Assembly: GCF_050337105.1 (NCBI RefSeq) | Contig: NZ_JAKJSQ010000002.1 | Coordinates: 1-64,000 of the forward strand | Origin: Aliivibrio_A kagoshimensis | Lineage (GTDB): Bacteria; Pseudomonadota; Gammaproteobacteria; Enterobacterales; Vibrionaceae | Direction of reading: 5' to 3' | DNA: 64,000 bases | In this document: positions 52,008-61,858 of the stretch, piece by piece | How positions within the stretch are numbered: the stretch's first letter is position 1 | Layout: each line of letters starts with the position of its first letter | Position numbers and translations under genes: made by a program | The notes under the pieces: model-generated | What the model saw: only the letters and a program-made list of their open reading frames with translations | Told to the model about the DNA's origin: nothing | Database searches by the model: none

Positions 52008-53270
52008 TCAATGCCGATAACGTATGGTAGCAATACACCCTGAGGAATCGGTTTGGTTCTTTAGGGTAAATTCCGCTTGATAACGATGGCAAATATCTCG
52101 AACGATGACTAACCCTAATCCGTAACCTTCAACTCCTCTGGTTTGGTTTTCAAGACCAATGCCTGAGTCACTTACTGTAAACCCTCTGTTATCAGCCGTA
52201 ATGAAAACATCACCAGCTTCAGTGCAGGCGAAAGCATTTTTAATAATATTCCCAAGTAAAATACTGAGTACCTTCTCAGGAATATAACTGCAGGTGTCTT
52301 GATCAACTTCTACTGTCCAGTGTATTGGTCGGTCTGCTATGAGGTGGGCGTGAGAGGCAGCAATGTTAATGAGTTCTTGCTGGCAAATATCGCGTGCTAT
52401 TTTTGTCTCTTCGCTTTCACTTCTGGTTAATGAAAGAAGAGTTTCAACAAAGTCGGACATCTCTTCCGTTGATTTCCGTATACGCTGTTTTTGTCGATGG
52501 TTAAAGTCAATATCATCCGATTGCCCTAATAGATTTGTCGCGCCTTTAATCACCATTAACGGAGAGCGAAGTTCATGACTGGCATAGCGAGTAAAATCTC
52601 TTTCACGGGCTAATAACTGCTCAATACGTTCATAATGGTTGTTGATGGTATTGATCAACAGATCCATCTCTAAGGTGTTACTGTGTGTATCGCTATTGAT
52701 CAGCGACATATCATGGCTCGATCGTTCATTGAGTTCTTTAGTCAATTTTGATAAAGGGGCAGTGAGGATGCTTGAAATTTTTAAAATTGCGAAAAAGCTG
52801 ATCATTAACAGTGTAAATGAGAACAAAATAACAGTGGTCTGTTTTTGCACCATCTGATTTTCACTCAGTTCAAATGAACTATCGACAATGATCATGTATA
52901 CATCACGTCCTTGGCTGTCTATTGTTCTTTGTATAAATGCTTCTGTCTTTAGCAGTAAACTACTATTCTCGTATACTTCGAAGGTCTGATGTAGAGGAAC
53001 GTCACTTGGAAGTTTGATGCGAGCATTGAGCGCCTGGCTATAGTAGTAAAGATCGATATCGTCACTGTAATTTATGCTGTTTTGGCCACTATTCTCCAGC
53101 ATTTTTACCGCATTCTCTTTGACATAATCCAATCGATTGTTAGCCACCAACTCTTCAAGCCCATCCATGGTGGAGTTAAACACAGTGGCATGAATAAGAA
53201 TGATGGAGCAAGCTACAATAGAAAAGTAGATAAAGGTAAGTTGTTTGGCACTGCGTTTTTTAGTCGTCAT
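52008..53270 (-). CDS. Sensor histidine kinase of two-component system 1
   Basis: A protein of about 420 residues with one membrane helix near the N-terminus, a periplasmic domain of about 110 residues, a second helix around 150-170, a HAMP-like linker and the kinase core. The phosphorylated His is in ASHELRSPLMVIKG, and GNIIKNAF, DSGIGLE and GYGLGLVIV are the ATP-binding boxes. I take ATG 53270; an in-frame GTG at 53279 is possible. It follows and partly overlaps its response regulator, and both are divergent from an operon that modifies envelope glycans. Confidence 0.87.
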   Translation of the reverse strand: MTTKKRSAKQLTFIYFSIVACSIILIHATVFNSTMDGLEELVANNRLDYVKENAVKMLENSGQNSINYSDDIDLYYYSQALNARIKLPSDVPLHQTFEVYENSSLLLKTEAFIQRTIDSQGRDVYMIIVDSSFELSENQMVQKQTTVILFSFTLLMISFFAILKISSILTAPLSKLTKELNERSSHDMSLINSDTHSNTLEMDLLINTINNHYERIEQLLARERDFTRYASHELRSPLMVIKGATNLLGQSDDIDFNHRQKQRIRKSTEEMSDFVETLLSLTRSESEETKIARDICQQELINIAASHAHLIADRPIHWTVEVDQDTCSYIPEKVLSILLGNIIKNAFACTEAGDVFITADNRGFTVSDSGIGLENQTRGVEGYGLGLVIVRDICHRYQAEFTLKNQTDSSGCIATIRYRH

Positions 53271-53943
53271 GCTGTTCACTTATTAATTGATAGCCAATCT
53301 TGGGTACGGTTTTAATGTAAGAGTGCGGGAATGGTTTATCGATTAAGTTTCTTAGCTGATAGATATGACTGCGTAATATGTCAGATTCTGGTTCATTATC
53401 TCCCCATAATAGGTGCAATATCTCTTGTTTAGTGACGATATTAGGGGCGACTTTCATCAATTGTTGAATGATTGAAAATTGAGTCGGGTTGAGTACAAAT
53501 TTCAACCCTTGACGGGTTAACGTTCGGGATGACAAATCTAAGGAGAGCTGTTCATAATGGATCTCTGACGATGATTGAAATCCACTTTGTCTTTTTACTA
53601 AAGCGAGAATTCGTGCTTCGAGAATATCTAAATCAAAAGGTTTGACTAAATAATCATCCGCACCGTGGCTAAAGCCTGAAAGGGTATCTTCTTTCGTATC
53701 CCGAGCTGTCAGCATCAAAATAGGGGTAGTGACGCCATCTTGACGAAGCTTTTCACAAACAGTAAAACCATCCATTTTTGGGAGCATGATATCAAGAATA
53801 ATAAGGTCAAAGAATTGTGCTCGAGCCAGATTATAGCCTTGAAGACCATCGCTAGCATAATCTAAGGTATGGCCTTTAATTTCGAAAAAATCAAAAATAA
53901 CCCCAGCAATATCTTTATGATCTTCAATTAATAGTAACTTCAT
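53260..53943 (-). CDS. OmpR-family response regulator of two-component system 1
   Basis: A 227-residue regulator: receiver domain with phosphorylated Asp51 (LIILDIMLPKMDG), Lys in DYLVKPFDL, and a C-terminal winged helix (VTKQEILHLLWGDNEPESDILRSHIYQLRNLI). Its ribosome-binding site is a run of seven G residues at 53947-53953 (minus strand). It is divergent from a glycosyltransferase operon and may control it, as PmrA-type regulators do for lipid A genes; that link is inference. Confidence 0.9.
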   Translation of the reverse strand: MKLLLIEDHKDIAGVIFDFFEIKGHTLDYASDGLQGYNLARAQFFDLIILDIMLPKMDGFTVCEKLRQDGVTTPILMLTARDTKEDTLSGFSHGADDYLVKPFDLDILEARILALVKRQSGFQSSSEIHYEQLSLDLSSRTLTRQGLKFVLNPTQFSIIQQLMKVAPNIVTKQEILHLLWGDNEPESDILRSHIYQLRNLIDKPFPHSYIKTVPKIGYQLISEQHDD

Positions 53944-53946
53944 TTT

Positions 53947-53953
53947 CCCCCCC
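53947..53953 (-). promoter_or_regulatory. Poly-G ribosome-binding region of response regulator 1
   Basis: Seven G residues on the minus strand, three bases before the start codon, form the Shine-Dalgarno. Length change by slippage could alter translation. Compare the eight-G run at 9907. Confidence 0.45.
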
Positions 53954-54065
53954 TCTTATGACGCCATAATAACCTAGGTGAGTGTGAAAAAAACGTAGAA
54001 AACAATTTTTTGACACGGTGTGGAATAGAATTTGGGCATTAAATAATTCTATAAGTGAGATAGAA

Positions 54066-55094
54066 ATGCTGACGGTTTTATCTGAACATCGAAATAGCAC
54101 GAATCCACCAAACTCAGCGCGAGAAATTTCGCTCATAATTCCACTGTTCAATGAACAAGAAGTGATTCAGCGTTGCCACAATAGAGTGTGCGAAACCCTT
54201 GTTAACATGGGAATAGCTGCTGAGATCATTTACATCGATGATGGAAGTGATGATAGCTCATGGCAACGAATCTGCGAATTAACGCCTCCTAATGAAAACA
54301 TCGAAGTTGTGTGTGTAAGGTTGTCCAGAAACTTTGGAAAAGAGCCCGCGATGAGTGCGGGGTTGCAAAAATCTCGAGGACAAGCGGTCATTTTACTGGA
54401 TGCCGATCTACAAGATCCCCCTGAGCTGATTCCCCAAATGGTGTCGGAATGGAAGAAGGGGTATGACGTTGTTGATATGAAAAGGAGCAGCAGAGCGGGA
54501 GAGGGATGGGTAAAGCGAGCTACTGCTTCACTGTTTTATCAGGTCATGAAGCAGTTATCTGATACGCCAATTCCTCAGAATGTTGGTGATTTTAGATTAT
54601 TGGATAGCAAAGTGGTTAAACACATTAATGCTCTTCCTGAACGAACACGTTTTATGAAAGGTTTATTTGCGTGGCCTGGCTTTAAACGAACAACGCTTGA
54701 GTTTGACCGCTTAGAACGAGCTGCTGGAAGCACAAAGTGGAATTATTTTTCCCTTATACATCTTGCCGTTGATGGGATTACGTCTTTTAGTACTAAACCA
54801 CTTCGCCTCGCAACTGTTACAGGGGGCATGCTCTCTTTTGTGGCTTTGACCTTTATGGTTATCTTAATGGCAAAAACGCTTATGTTTGGCGATCCGGTTG
54901 CCGGGTATCCTTCGCTGATGTGCGCCTTACTAATGTTAGGCGGCGTTCAATTATTGTCGATAGGGTTGCTGGGTGAGTATGTGGGACGAATCTTTATTGA
55001 AACCAAAAATAGGCCACTCTATTTAGTGATGGATGAAAAAAAGAAAAAAATTGAATCAGAAAAACGAGTAAGAGAGCAGTTGCATGAAGCGTGA
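54066..55094 (+). CDS. Family 2 glycosyltransferase (ArnC/GtrB-like)
   Basis: ATG 54066 gives 342 residues; an in-frame GTG at 54018 has no ribosome-binding site. The GT-A domain has IIPLFNEQEVI, DDGSDD (58-63) and DADLQDPPE (112-120), and two C-terminal membrane helices, as in undecaprenyl-phosphate sugar transferases such as ArnC, GtrB and DPM1. It should load a sugar on undecaprenyl phosphate at the inner membrane. The next genes supply a GT-C transferase and a GtrA-like flippase candidate. Confidence 0.88.
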   Translation: MLTVLSEHRNSTNPPNSAREISLIIPLFNEQEVIQRCHNRVCETLVNMGIAAEIIYIDDGSDDSSWQRICELTPPNENIEVVCVRLSRNFGKEPAMSAGLQKSRGQAVILLDADLQDPPELIPQMVSEWKKGYDVVDMKRSSRAGEGWVKRATASLFYQVMKQLSDTPIPQNVGDFRLLDSKVVKHINALPERTRFMKGLFAWPGFKRTTLEFDRLERAAGSTKWNYFSLIHLAVDGITSFSTKPLRLATVTGGMLSFVALTFMVILMAKTLMFGDPVAGYPSLMCALLMLGGVQLLSIGLLGEYVGRIFIETKNRPLYLVMDEKKKKIESEKRVREQLHEA

Positions 55095-56541
55095 TTTAAC
55101 GAACAATACTCAATCCATTAATGAGAGGGAGTGGGTTACTCTTGCTGTAGTTATTACGGCGTTAATCCTAGTCATTCGTTTGATTAGCTTAGCTGCTATT
55201 CCATTAATGGATACGACCGAAGCACGCTATGGTGAAATGGCGAGAATCATGGCCGAAACAGGGAATTGGGTCACCCCAATGTTTGATTATAATGTGCCAT
55301 TTTGGGGAAAACCACCGCTGTTTACGTGGATGAGTGCAACGGGTATTAACCTGTTTGGGTTGAGTGAGTTTAGTGTTCGGATCCCGCATTTATTTGTGGC
55401 GTTGATGACGCTCGCTTTGGTTGGATATTTAGCAAGCAGTGAGACTAAAGTGAAGGCAGTTAGTGCACTGTCGGTGCTTATCACTGCTACCAGTGCTGTA
55501 TTTATTGTTGTCGGTGGGTCCGTAATGACCGATACCGCTCTAACATTCTCCATTACATTAACCATGTTAGGGTTTTGGCAATTTTCAAAAGTGGAGTCTG
55601 AATCCACTAATGCAACGAAATGGGCGCTGATATTTTCGATAGGTTTAGCGTTAGGGATGTTATCAAAAGGGCCATTAACCTTAGTCTTGGTGGGCATGTC
55701 GTTAATTGCATGGTTAACCTTAGCAGGCCGTTGGAGCTTAGTACGGGCTTTCCCATGGCGTAAGGCAATCGGTATTTTTCTTCTATTTACTTTGCCTTGG
55801 TATGTTATGGCTGAAATGAAAACACCAGGTTTTCTCGATTATTTTATTGTTGGTGAGCATTTTAAACGATTTGTTGTGAGTGGGTGGCAAGGCGATCTTT
55901 ATGGTAATGCTCATAAAGAAACCCGAGGAACGATTTGGTTGTTCTGGTTGCTGGCTGCTTTCCCATGGTCGCCATTAATTATTTGGCAAACGGTAAAAGG
56001 ATTTATCCATTCTCGAATAAACTCGGTCGGAGACAGTGCCTTTAGAACCTTCCTTTGGTCGTGGATGTTATCGCCGCTGATTTTATTTACTTTAGCGGGT
56101 AATGTACTTCCGAGTTACGTTATGCCTGCCATTCCGCCTATGGCAATATTGATAGCGTGCAATATCGACCTTGAAAGTGTTAGAACAAAGAAATATGTTA
56201 AATATGCTGGACTGCTAACGTGTCTGATCATTTCTGTAGTCGCCATCTTGTTGTCATTTGGCTTAACCAGTAAACAAGCGGAAAAAGACTTATTAAACAT
56301 ATGGAAGCAGCAGGATAACTATCAAGATGTCAGCTTATTCTATTTAGATAAACGTCCATTCTCTGGTCAATACTACTCTCAAGGAGTGGCTATTGATGTA
56401 AAAAACCTTGAGGAGATCCAACGACCAAGTTATGTGGTCTACGAGACTCAGAATCACAGTAGATATCAGACAAATTGGTTTACCCAGTGTCGGGAAGTGG
56501 GACAATCTAAAAAACGTACTTTGGTCTATTGTGGCCTATAA
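55084..56541 (+). CDS. ArnT-like GT-C glycosyltransferase
   Basis: The 485-residue protein has 11-13 predicted membrane helices and the family 39/83 catalytic motif in LMDTTEARYGEMARIM (Asp43, Glu46) with NVPFWGKPPLFTW following. Such enzymes move a sugar from undecaprenyl phosphate to lipid A or another envelope glycan in the periplasm. It overlaps the ArnC/GtrB-like gene by 11 bases. Whether the sugar is aminoarabinose is unknown, as arnA, arnB and arnD are not seen. Confidence 0.87.
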   Translation: MKRDLTNNTQSINEREWVTLAVVITALILVIRLISLAAIPLMDTTEARYGEMARIMAETGNWVTPMFDYNVPFWGKPPLFTWMSATGINLFGLSEFSVRIPHLFVALMTLALVGYLASSETKVKAVSALSVLITATSAVFIVVGGSVMTDTALTFSITLTMLGFWQFSKVESESTNATKWALIFSIGLALGMLSKGPLTLVLVGMSLIAWLTLAGRWSLVRAFPWRKAIGIFLLFTLPWYVMAEMKTPGFLDYFIVGEHFKRFVVSGWQGDLYGNAHKETRGTIWLFWLLAAFPWSPLIIWQTVKGFIHSRINSVGDSAFRTFLWSWMLSPLILFTLAGNVLPSYVMPAIPPMAILIACNIDLESVRTKKYVKYAGLLTCLIISVVAILLSFGLTSKQAEKDLLNIWKQQDNYQDVSLFYLDKRPFSGQYYSQGVAIDVKNLEEIQRPSYVVYETQNHSRYQTNWFTQCREVGQSKKRTLVYCGL

Positions 56542-56543
56542 GG

Positions 56544-56987
56544 ATGAATACTATAGTACGAAAGATAGGATTTTTTGGAATATCAGGTTGTATTGCCTTT
56601 ACGATTGATGTGTTGATGATGAGCCTACTTTCCCTTTTTTTATCACTACCTCTTTCACGAAGTATTGCTGTTTTGGTTGCCGCGTCTTCCAGTTGGTGGA
56701 TCAATAGAAAAGTCACTTTTAAAAGTGAGAATCGTGCTTATAAAGAGTGGTTTCACTTTTTGGTTGTTTCATCGATAGGATTTGTTCCTAATTGGTTATG
56801 TTATTGGTGGCTAATGGGTATCGACAACCCGATGACTAACTGGCCATTTCAGAATACGATTATGGTCGAAAGCTGGCACATAGTGGCTATTGTCCCTGGG
56901 GTTCTTTTGGGCATGGTATGTAATTTTATTTTATCTTTTCGTTTTGTATTTCGGGCTAAATTGAGCGCTATTCGTGTACAAAACTAG
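56544..56987 (+). CDS. GtrA family membrane protein
   Basis: A protein of about 147 residues with four membrane helices and the GtrA pattern: FFGISGCIAFTIDVLMMSLL at the start, SSSWWINRKVTF in the middle and NFILSFRFVF at the end. GtrA proteins are thought to flip undecaprenyl-phosphate sugars. I take ATG 56544, but its ribosome-binding site is poor and GTG 56529 inside the preceding gene is an alternative. It is the third gene of the glycan-modification operon. Confidence 0.85.
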   Translation: MNTIVRKIGFFGISGCIAFTIDVLMMSLLSLFLSLPLSRSIAVLVAASSSWWINRKVTFKSENRAYKEWFHFLVVSSIGFVPNWLCYWWLMGIDNPMTNWPFQNTIMVESWHIVAIVPGVLLGMVCNFILSFRFVFRAKLSAIRVQN

Positions 56988-57110
56988 ATTTGATGACTAT
57001 TCATAAAAAGAATGCCTTGCGAATGAACGATTAGTTTGCTTTTATTTGGATTCATAGAATTAATGATGGAAAAATTGGCGTGTATTATGCCATTCATAAG
57101 GGATATCCAA

Positions 57111-58094
57111 ATGAAAATGTGTCGGATTAGAATCACAGCAATTGCTACGGCGGTTGTATCATCGTTTTTTAGTATTTCCGCGACGGCTAGTTTGAGTGAA
57201 CAACCAGGATTTAGTGGCGAAGTATCGATAGTTACGGGTTACAGTGAAAGTGATTCTAATCTAAATACAGACAGTGATGAGATATTAACCGGGTTAGATA
57301 AAAGGGGTAATGGGGAATCTAACGTCTATCTTGCCCCGCTTGGGAATCTTGCCTTTACGTTTGGTACTCAGTTGGATAAACAGCTATTTATTGGTACAAC
57401 CCGTGAAGATGTGGCGGTCGGAACGTTAGCTTTAGAGATGGGGTATCGACAAAAACTATCGAATGAAACGGTGGTTTCGTTTTCATATTTACCAACGGTA
57501 CTTTCTGGAGATGCTTGGCAGGATCCATATCTTACAGGGGCTAAACGTGAGAAAACAGATGTTGAAGGCAACGCATATCGTCTGCAATTTAAAGAGATCG
57601 CCGGCTCAGCTCTTTCGATTGATGTCGCTTTTGGGGATAGTGAGTATGAGCAGGAACACTCTGGGTCTGATCTGAAAGTACTTGAACGTGATGCAACGAC
57701 TGTTTACTCGAAAGCGAGTTATAAACTAGCACTTTCACGTTCTTCGTTTTTAGTACCCTCATTGCTGTATAAAGAGGTTTCGGCTGAGGGTGATGCGATG
57801 TCTTTCTCCTCTATTGGCGCTGAACTGAGTGTATTTAAAATCCTTAATAATCATCAGTTTGTAGTAACAGCTAGTTACGCAAATGAAGATTATGATGCAT
57901 TGAATCCATTATTCAACAAAACCCGATCCGATGATCTATTGAGTCTGTTCGTTGCCTATGAATATAAAAACCTATTCTCATACGATGACTTATCTCTTAT
58001 TTCATTTGTTTCAATCAGCGAACAATCATCAAATATAACGTTTTACGAAAATAGTGAACACTCACTGTCACTGGGTTTGAATTATAAATTTTAA
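57111..58094 (+). CDS. DUF2860 outer-membrane beta-barrel-like protein
   Basis: AAGGGAT before ATG 57111 sets the start (327 residues). A signal peptide ends near SISATA, and the mature protein begins LSEQPGFSGEVSIVTGYSESDSNLNTD, a DUF2860 signature common in Vibrionaceae. The alternating beta-strand pattern and the terminal aromatic residue (LNYKF) suggest an outer-membrane barrel. Function unknown; it may be the last member of the preceding operon or separate, as 123 bases intervene. Confidence 0.82.
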   Translation: MKMCRIRITAIATAVVSSFFSISATASLSEQPGFSGEVSIVTGYSESDSNLNTDSDEILTGLDKRGNGESNVYLAPLGNLAFTFGTQLDKQLFIGTTREDVAVGTLALEMGYRQKLSNETVVSFSYLPTVLSGDAWQDPYLTGAKREKTDVEGNAYRLQFKEIAGSALSIDVAFGDSEYEQEHSGSDLKVLERDATTVYSKASYKLALSRSSFLVPSLLYKEVSAEGDAMSFSSIGAELSVFKILNNHQFVVTASYANEDYDALNPLFNKTRSDDLLSLFVAYEYKNLFSYDDLSLISFVSISEQSSNITFYENSEHSLSLGLNYKF

Positions 58095-58380
58095 TCGCTC
58101 CCCAATATACTGGAATCTATGGTTATCTTTAGGTTCCAGTTTAACGAGTCTCATCTCCCCCCCCCTCCGCCTTCCACACTGTTGATAGATTTATATATAG
58201 AAAAGTGTTCTATCAGTGGTATATCTCCCTATTAATTTTCATTAATTAAGTTGAATGAACCATGATGCATCTCATTTATTAATGAAACAAAATGTAAGAA
58301 AGTCTCAACTATGGGTATACCTGTTAATTTATGATTATATGTTTGCAAAATAATTAATAACCAAAAAATAAAGGATAATT

Positions 58381-59736
58381 ATGTTTAGGTCAGTTTTGCT
58401 GTTGTTGGCTTCGATTCTAATGTTTGGGTGCTCTTCGGCACCTAAAGTGGTGCTTGAAGCGTCATTAGATAAAGGTGTTAAGTATGAGGTATCTGATATT
58501 AATTTGGATATAGTTCAAAGATATAATCGAATTGGGATGTTCACGACCAAACAGATGCAACAGATCATGACTGACCATCTTAAATACTCTTTAGATAAAA
58601 GAGGGTTACTGGCAACGCCTTCAGATAAAAATGTTGCTAAATTAGATATTACGATGAGCTATCGTAGAATGTACGTTGGTGATGATACCCCTTTTGCTAT
58701 GGGACGGTTAGCAAACCCTAGGGTTCATTATTATTTTAAGGTATACAAAGATACTCTATTAGCGGCAACATTTAATTCAAAACATTTAACAGCAAGCTTT
58801 AGTTTTAAAGGTGATATGACTGATGTTCAGTCGCCTCAAAATGTGGAGCATGATGTTAATTATTCACTATCAGTGGTTAATCATTTGATTAAAAATGTAG
58901 AACGCAAAACTCCAGGCTACCAAGCGGATAGTAACGTTCATACCCTCTCACTTGAATATAAAAAAGATCTGTTTAAGAGAGTAGATGAGATCTATGCCAG
59001 TAATATGAATACAGACTTTTTGTCTTCCGATTATATACCAACAGCCATCATTAATGATTTCTTGTTAGGAATAAACAATGATTCATATGATGTACGAACC
59101 GATACATATAAAGAAATAACCAAGAATTGGTTAAATAGCGAAAGACTGTTCAATCAAATCAAATCAAAAATAACTGCTAACAAAAGTATTTTATTAGATA
59201 AGAAAGGCAAGCGAGAAGTAGAGCTGGCTATTAAGGCGCTAGCCTCTTCAGGAAACATGAATTATCTCGATTATTTGGAAGAGCTGTCTAACGAATCTAA
59301 AACAGAAAAAATGAGAGAATACGCTTCTAAAAATATTGAGTTTTTAAAGGAGAGAGCAGCGACTGCCGTATATATTCATAGAGCGCCACCTAAAGGTATT
59401 GATCTTGACTGGAAAGAGCGTCAACTATATGCAATGGTTGCCTCGGACGATATTAATTTGCAGGCAAAAGCGGTTAGATTGATTTATAAACACTATCCTA
59501 AAAATGCCGCGTTGCTAGAAGTATTAAGTAAGAGTTTAGATGGGTCGAGCCAATATGTTTTCCGAGCTAAACTGTCTCAAGATTACCATGCGTGGGTTTG
59601 TAGAGTGCTTGGTTTGTCTGGAGATGCTCAGTATTTAACACAATTACAGGACGTGGCTGAAAATGCTTACTATGACAAAGTGAGAGAGTACGCAGAAACA
59701 TTTGCTGAAGAATTAGAAGACTCAATTGACTCTTAG
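58381..59736 (+). CDS. Lipoprotein with helical repeats
   Basis: The 451-residue protein has a signal peptide with lipobox MFGC (Cys17). Residues about 25-170 are a mixed alpha/beta domain; from about 190 onward the sequence is helical with HEAT-like character (for example VELAIKALASSGNMNYLDYLEELSNES). I recognise no named family. The upstream gap of 286 bases is AT-rich with a nine-C run at about 58156-58164. A terminator follows the gene. Confidence 0.65.
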   Translation: MFRSVLLLLASILMFGCSSAPKVVLEASLDKGVKYEVSDINLDIVQRYNRIGMFTTKQMQQIMTDHLKYSLDKRGLLATPSDKNVAKLDITMSYRRMYVGDDTPFAMGRLANPRVHYYFKVYKDTLLAATFNSKHLTASFSFKGDMTDVQSPQNVEHDVNYSLSVVNHLIKNVERKTPGYQADSNVHTLSLEYKKDLFKRVDEIYASNMNTDFLSSDYIPTAIINDFLLGINNDSYDVRTDTYKEITKNWLNSERLFNQIKSKITANKSILLDKKGKREVELAIKALASSGNMNYLDYLEELSNESKTEKMREYASKNIEFLKERAATAVYIHRAPPKGIDLDWKERQLYAMVASDDINLQAKAVRLIYKHYPKNAALLEVLSKSLDGSSQYVFRAKLSQDYHAWVCRVLGLSGDAQYLTQLQDVAENAYYDKVREYAETFAEELEDSIDS

Positions 59737-59757
59737 TTATTGTTTTAATATGAAAAT

Positions 59758-59784
59758 AAAGCGCCTTTGTAGGCGCTTTTATTT
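59758..59784 (+). terminator. Rho-independent terminator
   Basis: Eight-base-pair stem AAAGCGCC paired with GGCGCTTT, six-base loop, then T-rich tail. It lies between the lipoprotein gene and the convergent sensor kinase gene. Confidence 0.85.
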
Positions 59785-59800
59785 TGTAAATACAATTAAA

Positions 59801-61186
59801 TTAATCTTTAAAATCAATGATAACCTTAAGCCCTGGGTTATTATCTTGCAGGGTTACTTCTCCACCATGTAGCCGCACAATGGCTCGGACAATGGAGAGC
59901 CCGATGCCATAGCCTGCGATATTACGGCTTTTTTCAACACGGAATAAGCGTTGGAAAACCTTCTCTTTATCTTGGTCTGAAATACCGACACCATTATCAC
60001 TAATCATAAAACCTGTTTGAGTGAGCTCTAGGCTTATACTTGCGGAATCTCCGGCGTATTTGGTGGCGTTTTCTAGTAGGTTATACATGACCCTAAATAA
60101 AAGGGTTGGATCACCAGAAATGACCGGATTCAGTTCCCCAATATTGATTAACTGTTGATGATTCTCTTCGGCGATGGGTTCGACTAACTCCAGTGCATCC
60201 TGGGAGAGTATACGCAGATCAACCTCAACAAAATTAACGGAGAGTTGATTGTTCTCCAGCCGGGTCAACTCTAGCATAGCAGTAAATGTGGTGAGGATTT
60301 CATCTAACTTTATCAGCATGTCGGCTAAGTCTTCAGGATCAACCTGAGCTTGTTGGGCGTGTAAGTAGACGTGTTCTATCTGTTGTCTTAAGTGGCCGAG
60401 AGGGGTTCGCAAGTCATGAGCAATGGCGTCTGTCACCCCTGATATGGCGTGAAAGGAGTCTTCGAGCTGCGATAACATGGTATTGATGTGTTGCGCCATA
60501 TCATCATATTCATCATTTCTCGCTGAGATGGGTACACGAGCAGTCAGCTCTCCCAGTTCCACTTTATGAGCAATGGCGTTGAAGGTATTGATACGACGTA
60601 AAATTTGACGCGAAAAGAAATGGCCAGTGATCAAACCGAATGCGAGCGTTACGATTAAAGCGGCAATAGAGGCTCGGGTAAAACTCCCTTTTAATTCATG
60701 CAGAGATTCATCATCGGTGGCAATTAACAGAGTACCTTGGCTCGATTCTGTGGTGCATCCAGAGACAAGTTGGATCTCATTGTATTTTTCTAACCAGATG
60801 GGAAAGCGTGTTAATGACGGACAAAGCTGCATGTTTTTTGGAAAGCTGCCGAGCTGACCATACACGCGATCTTTTGTCGCTGCTGCTAGTATGAATTGGC
60901 GAGAACTGTCGGCATAGGAGGTAAATTGCTGGACAAAATCGGAACTGTCTAACTGTTTGGCTAATTGCACTTGTTGATTCAGGCTTTCACTCATTTGGTT
61001 GGTCAGGTCGCGACTGAATTGACCGACACTGAGTTGGTAGAGCATCCACAGCAAAATGCCTACGACGAAAAGCAATAGGCCTGTATAGATGCGAGTGATC
61101 CGCAAAATTGAACTGGTTGTTGGGTTATTTCCCCGCCATTCGGTAGCCCACGCCACGAACGGTTTCAAGTAAGGGGGCATGTCCAT
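59801..61186 (-). CDS. Sensor histidine kinase of two-component system 2
   Basis: A membrane histidine kinase of about 430-461 residues: helix 1 at about 33-52, periplasmic domain, helix 2 at about 172-192, HAMP domain (RRINTFNAIAHKVELGELTARVP), His box DAIAHDLRTPLGHLR and ATP-binding boxes YNLLENATKYAG, DNGVGI and GYGIGLSIV. The frame overlaps the response regulator gene by 62 bases; the true start may be further in, and no clear ribosome-binding site decides it. Confidence 0.87.
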   Translation of the reverse strand: MDMPPYLKPFVAWATEWRGNNPTTSSILRITRIYTGLLLFVVGILLWMLYQLSVGQFSRDLTNQMSESLNQQVQLAKQLDSSDFVQQFTSYADSSRQFILAAATKDRVYGQLGSFPKNMQLCPSLTRFPIWLEKYNEIQLVSGCTTESSQGTLLIATDDESLHELKGSFTRASIAALIVTLAFGLITGHFFSRQILRRINTFNAIAHKVELGELTARVPISARNDEYDDMAQHINTMLSQLEDSFHAISGVTDAIAHDLRTPLGHLRQQIEHVYLHAQQAQVDPEDLADMLIKLDEILTTFTAMLELTRLENNQLSVNFVEVDLRILSQDALELVEPIAEENHQQLINIGELNPVISGDPTLLFRVMYNLLENATKYAGDSASISLELTQTGFMISDNGVGISDQDKEKVFQRLFRVEKSRNIAGYGIGLSIVRAIVRLHGGEVTLQDNNPGLKVIIDFKD

Positions 61187-61805
61187 CTAATTCTACCTTT
61201 TTGCGTAAACGTGCCACATGCACATCAATAACGTTGGTTTGTGGATCAAAATGATATTCCCATACTGATTCAAATAATAGAGAGCGAGAAACAACCTGAC
61301 CAGCATGCTCCATCAAGTAACGAAGTAGTTTGAATTCTTTAGGTTGTAATTTTAGTTCTGTCTCACCACGGAATACTCGATGAGAGAGTAGATCCATTTT
61401 CAGATCGGCTATTTGCAGCATACTGGTTTGTGGTTCAGATTGGTTACTTTTTCGATTAATTAAGATTTCAATTCTGATTAACAGTTCGGAGAGAGCAAAC
61501 GGTTTAATCATATAATCGTCGCCACCTTCTCGTAACCCTTTTACTCTTTCTGTTACGCTGTCTAGGGCACTTAAAATCAGAACCGGGGTCTGTTTTGATG
61601 CATTTCTAAGCGTTGATAGCACGGATAAACCATCAAGCTTGGGTAACATTCTATCCAAAACGATCAACTGGTAATCATGTTCTAAGGCGAGAAATAGCCC
61701 GTCTTGGCCGTTATCTGCGTGATCCACTTCGTAGCCTTGCTCACGAAGGGCTTTTATTAAATATTGTCGGGTCGTGGAATCATCTTCCACAATTAAAATG
61801 CGCAC
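61125..61805 (-). CDS. OmpR-family response regulator of two-component system 2
   Basis: A 226-residue regulator with receiver Asp51 (LIVLDRMLPKLDG), DYMIKPFAL and a C-terminal winged helix (LLFESVWEYHFDPQTNVIDVHVARLRKKVE). The sequence resembles the CusR/CzcR/QseB branch. It follows a double-PepSY gene with a terminator-like hairpin between, and precedes its kinase. Target genes are unknown. Confidence 0.9.
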   Translation of the reverse strand: MRILIVEDDSTTRQYLIKALREQGYEVDHADNGQDGLFLALEHDYQLIVLDRMLPKLDGLSVLSTLRNASKQTPVLILSALDSVTERVKGLREGGDDYMIKPFALSELLIRIEILINRKSNQSEPQTSMLQIADLKMDLLSHRVFRGETELKLQPKEFKLLRYLMEHAGQVVSRSLLFESVWEYHFDPQTNVIDVHVARLRKKVELDGHAPLLETVRGVGYRMAGK

Positions 61806-61819
61806 AAACAGTCCTCAGT

Positions 61820-61850
61820 AAAAAAACGCCCTCTACGTGAGCAGAGAGCG
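61820..61850 (-). terminator. Terminator-like hairpin between the PepSY gene and response regulator 2
   Basis: On the minus strand CGCTCTCT pairs with AGAGGGCG (one G-U pair), followed by six or more T residues. It lies inside a likely operon and would make the PepSY protein more abundant than the two-component system. Confidence 0.65.
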
Positions 61851-61858
61851 AGTTGGGT

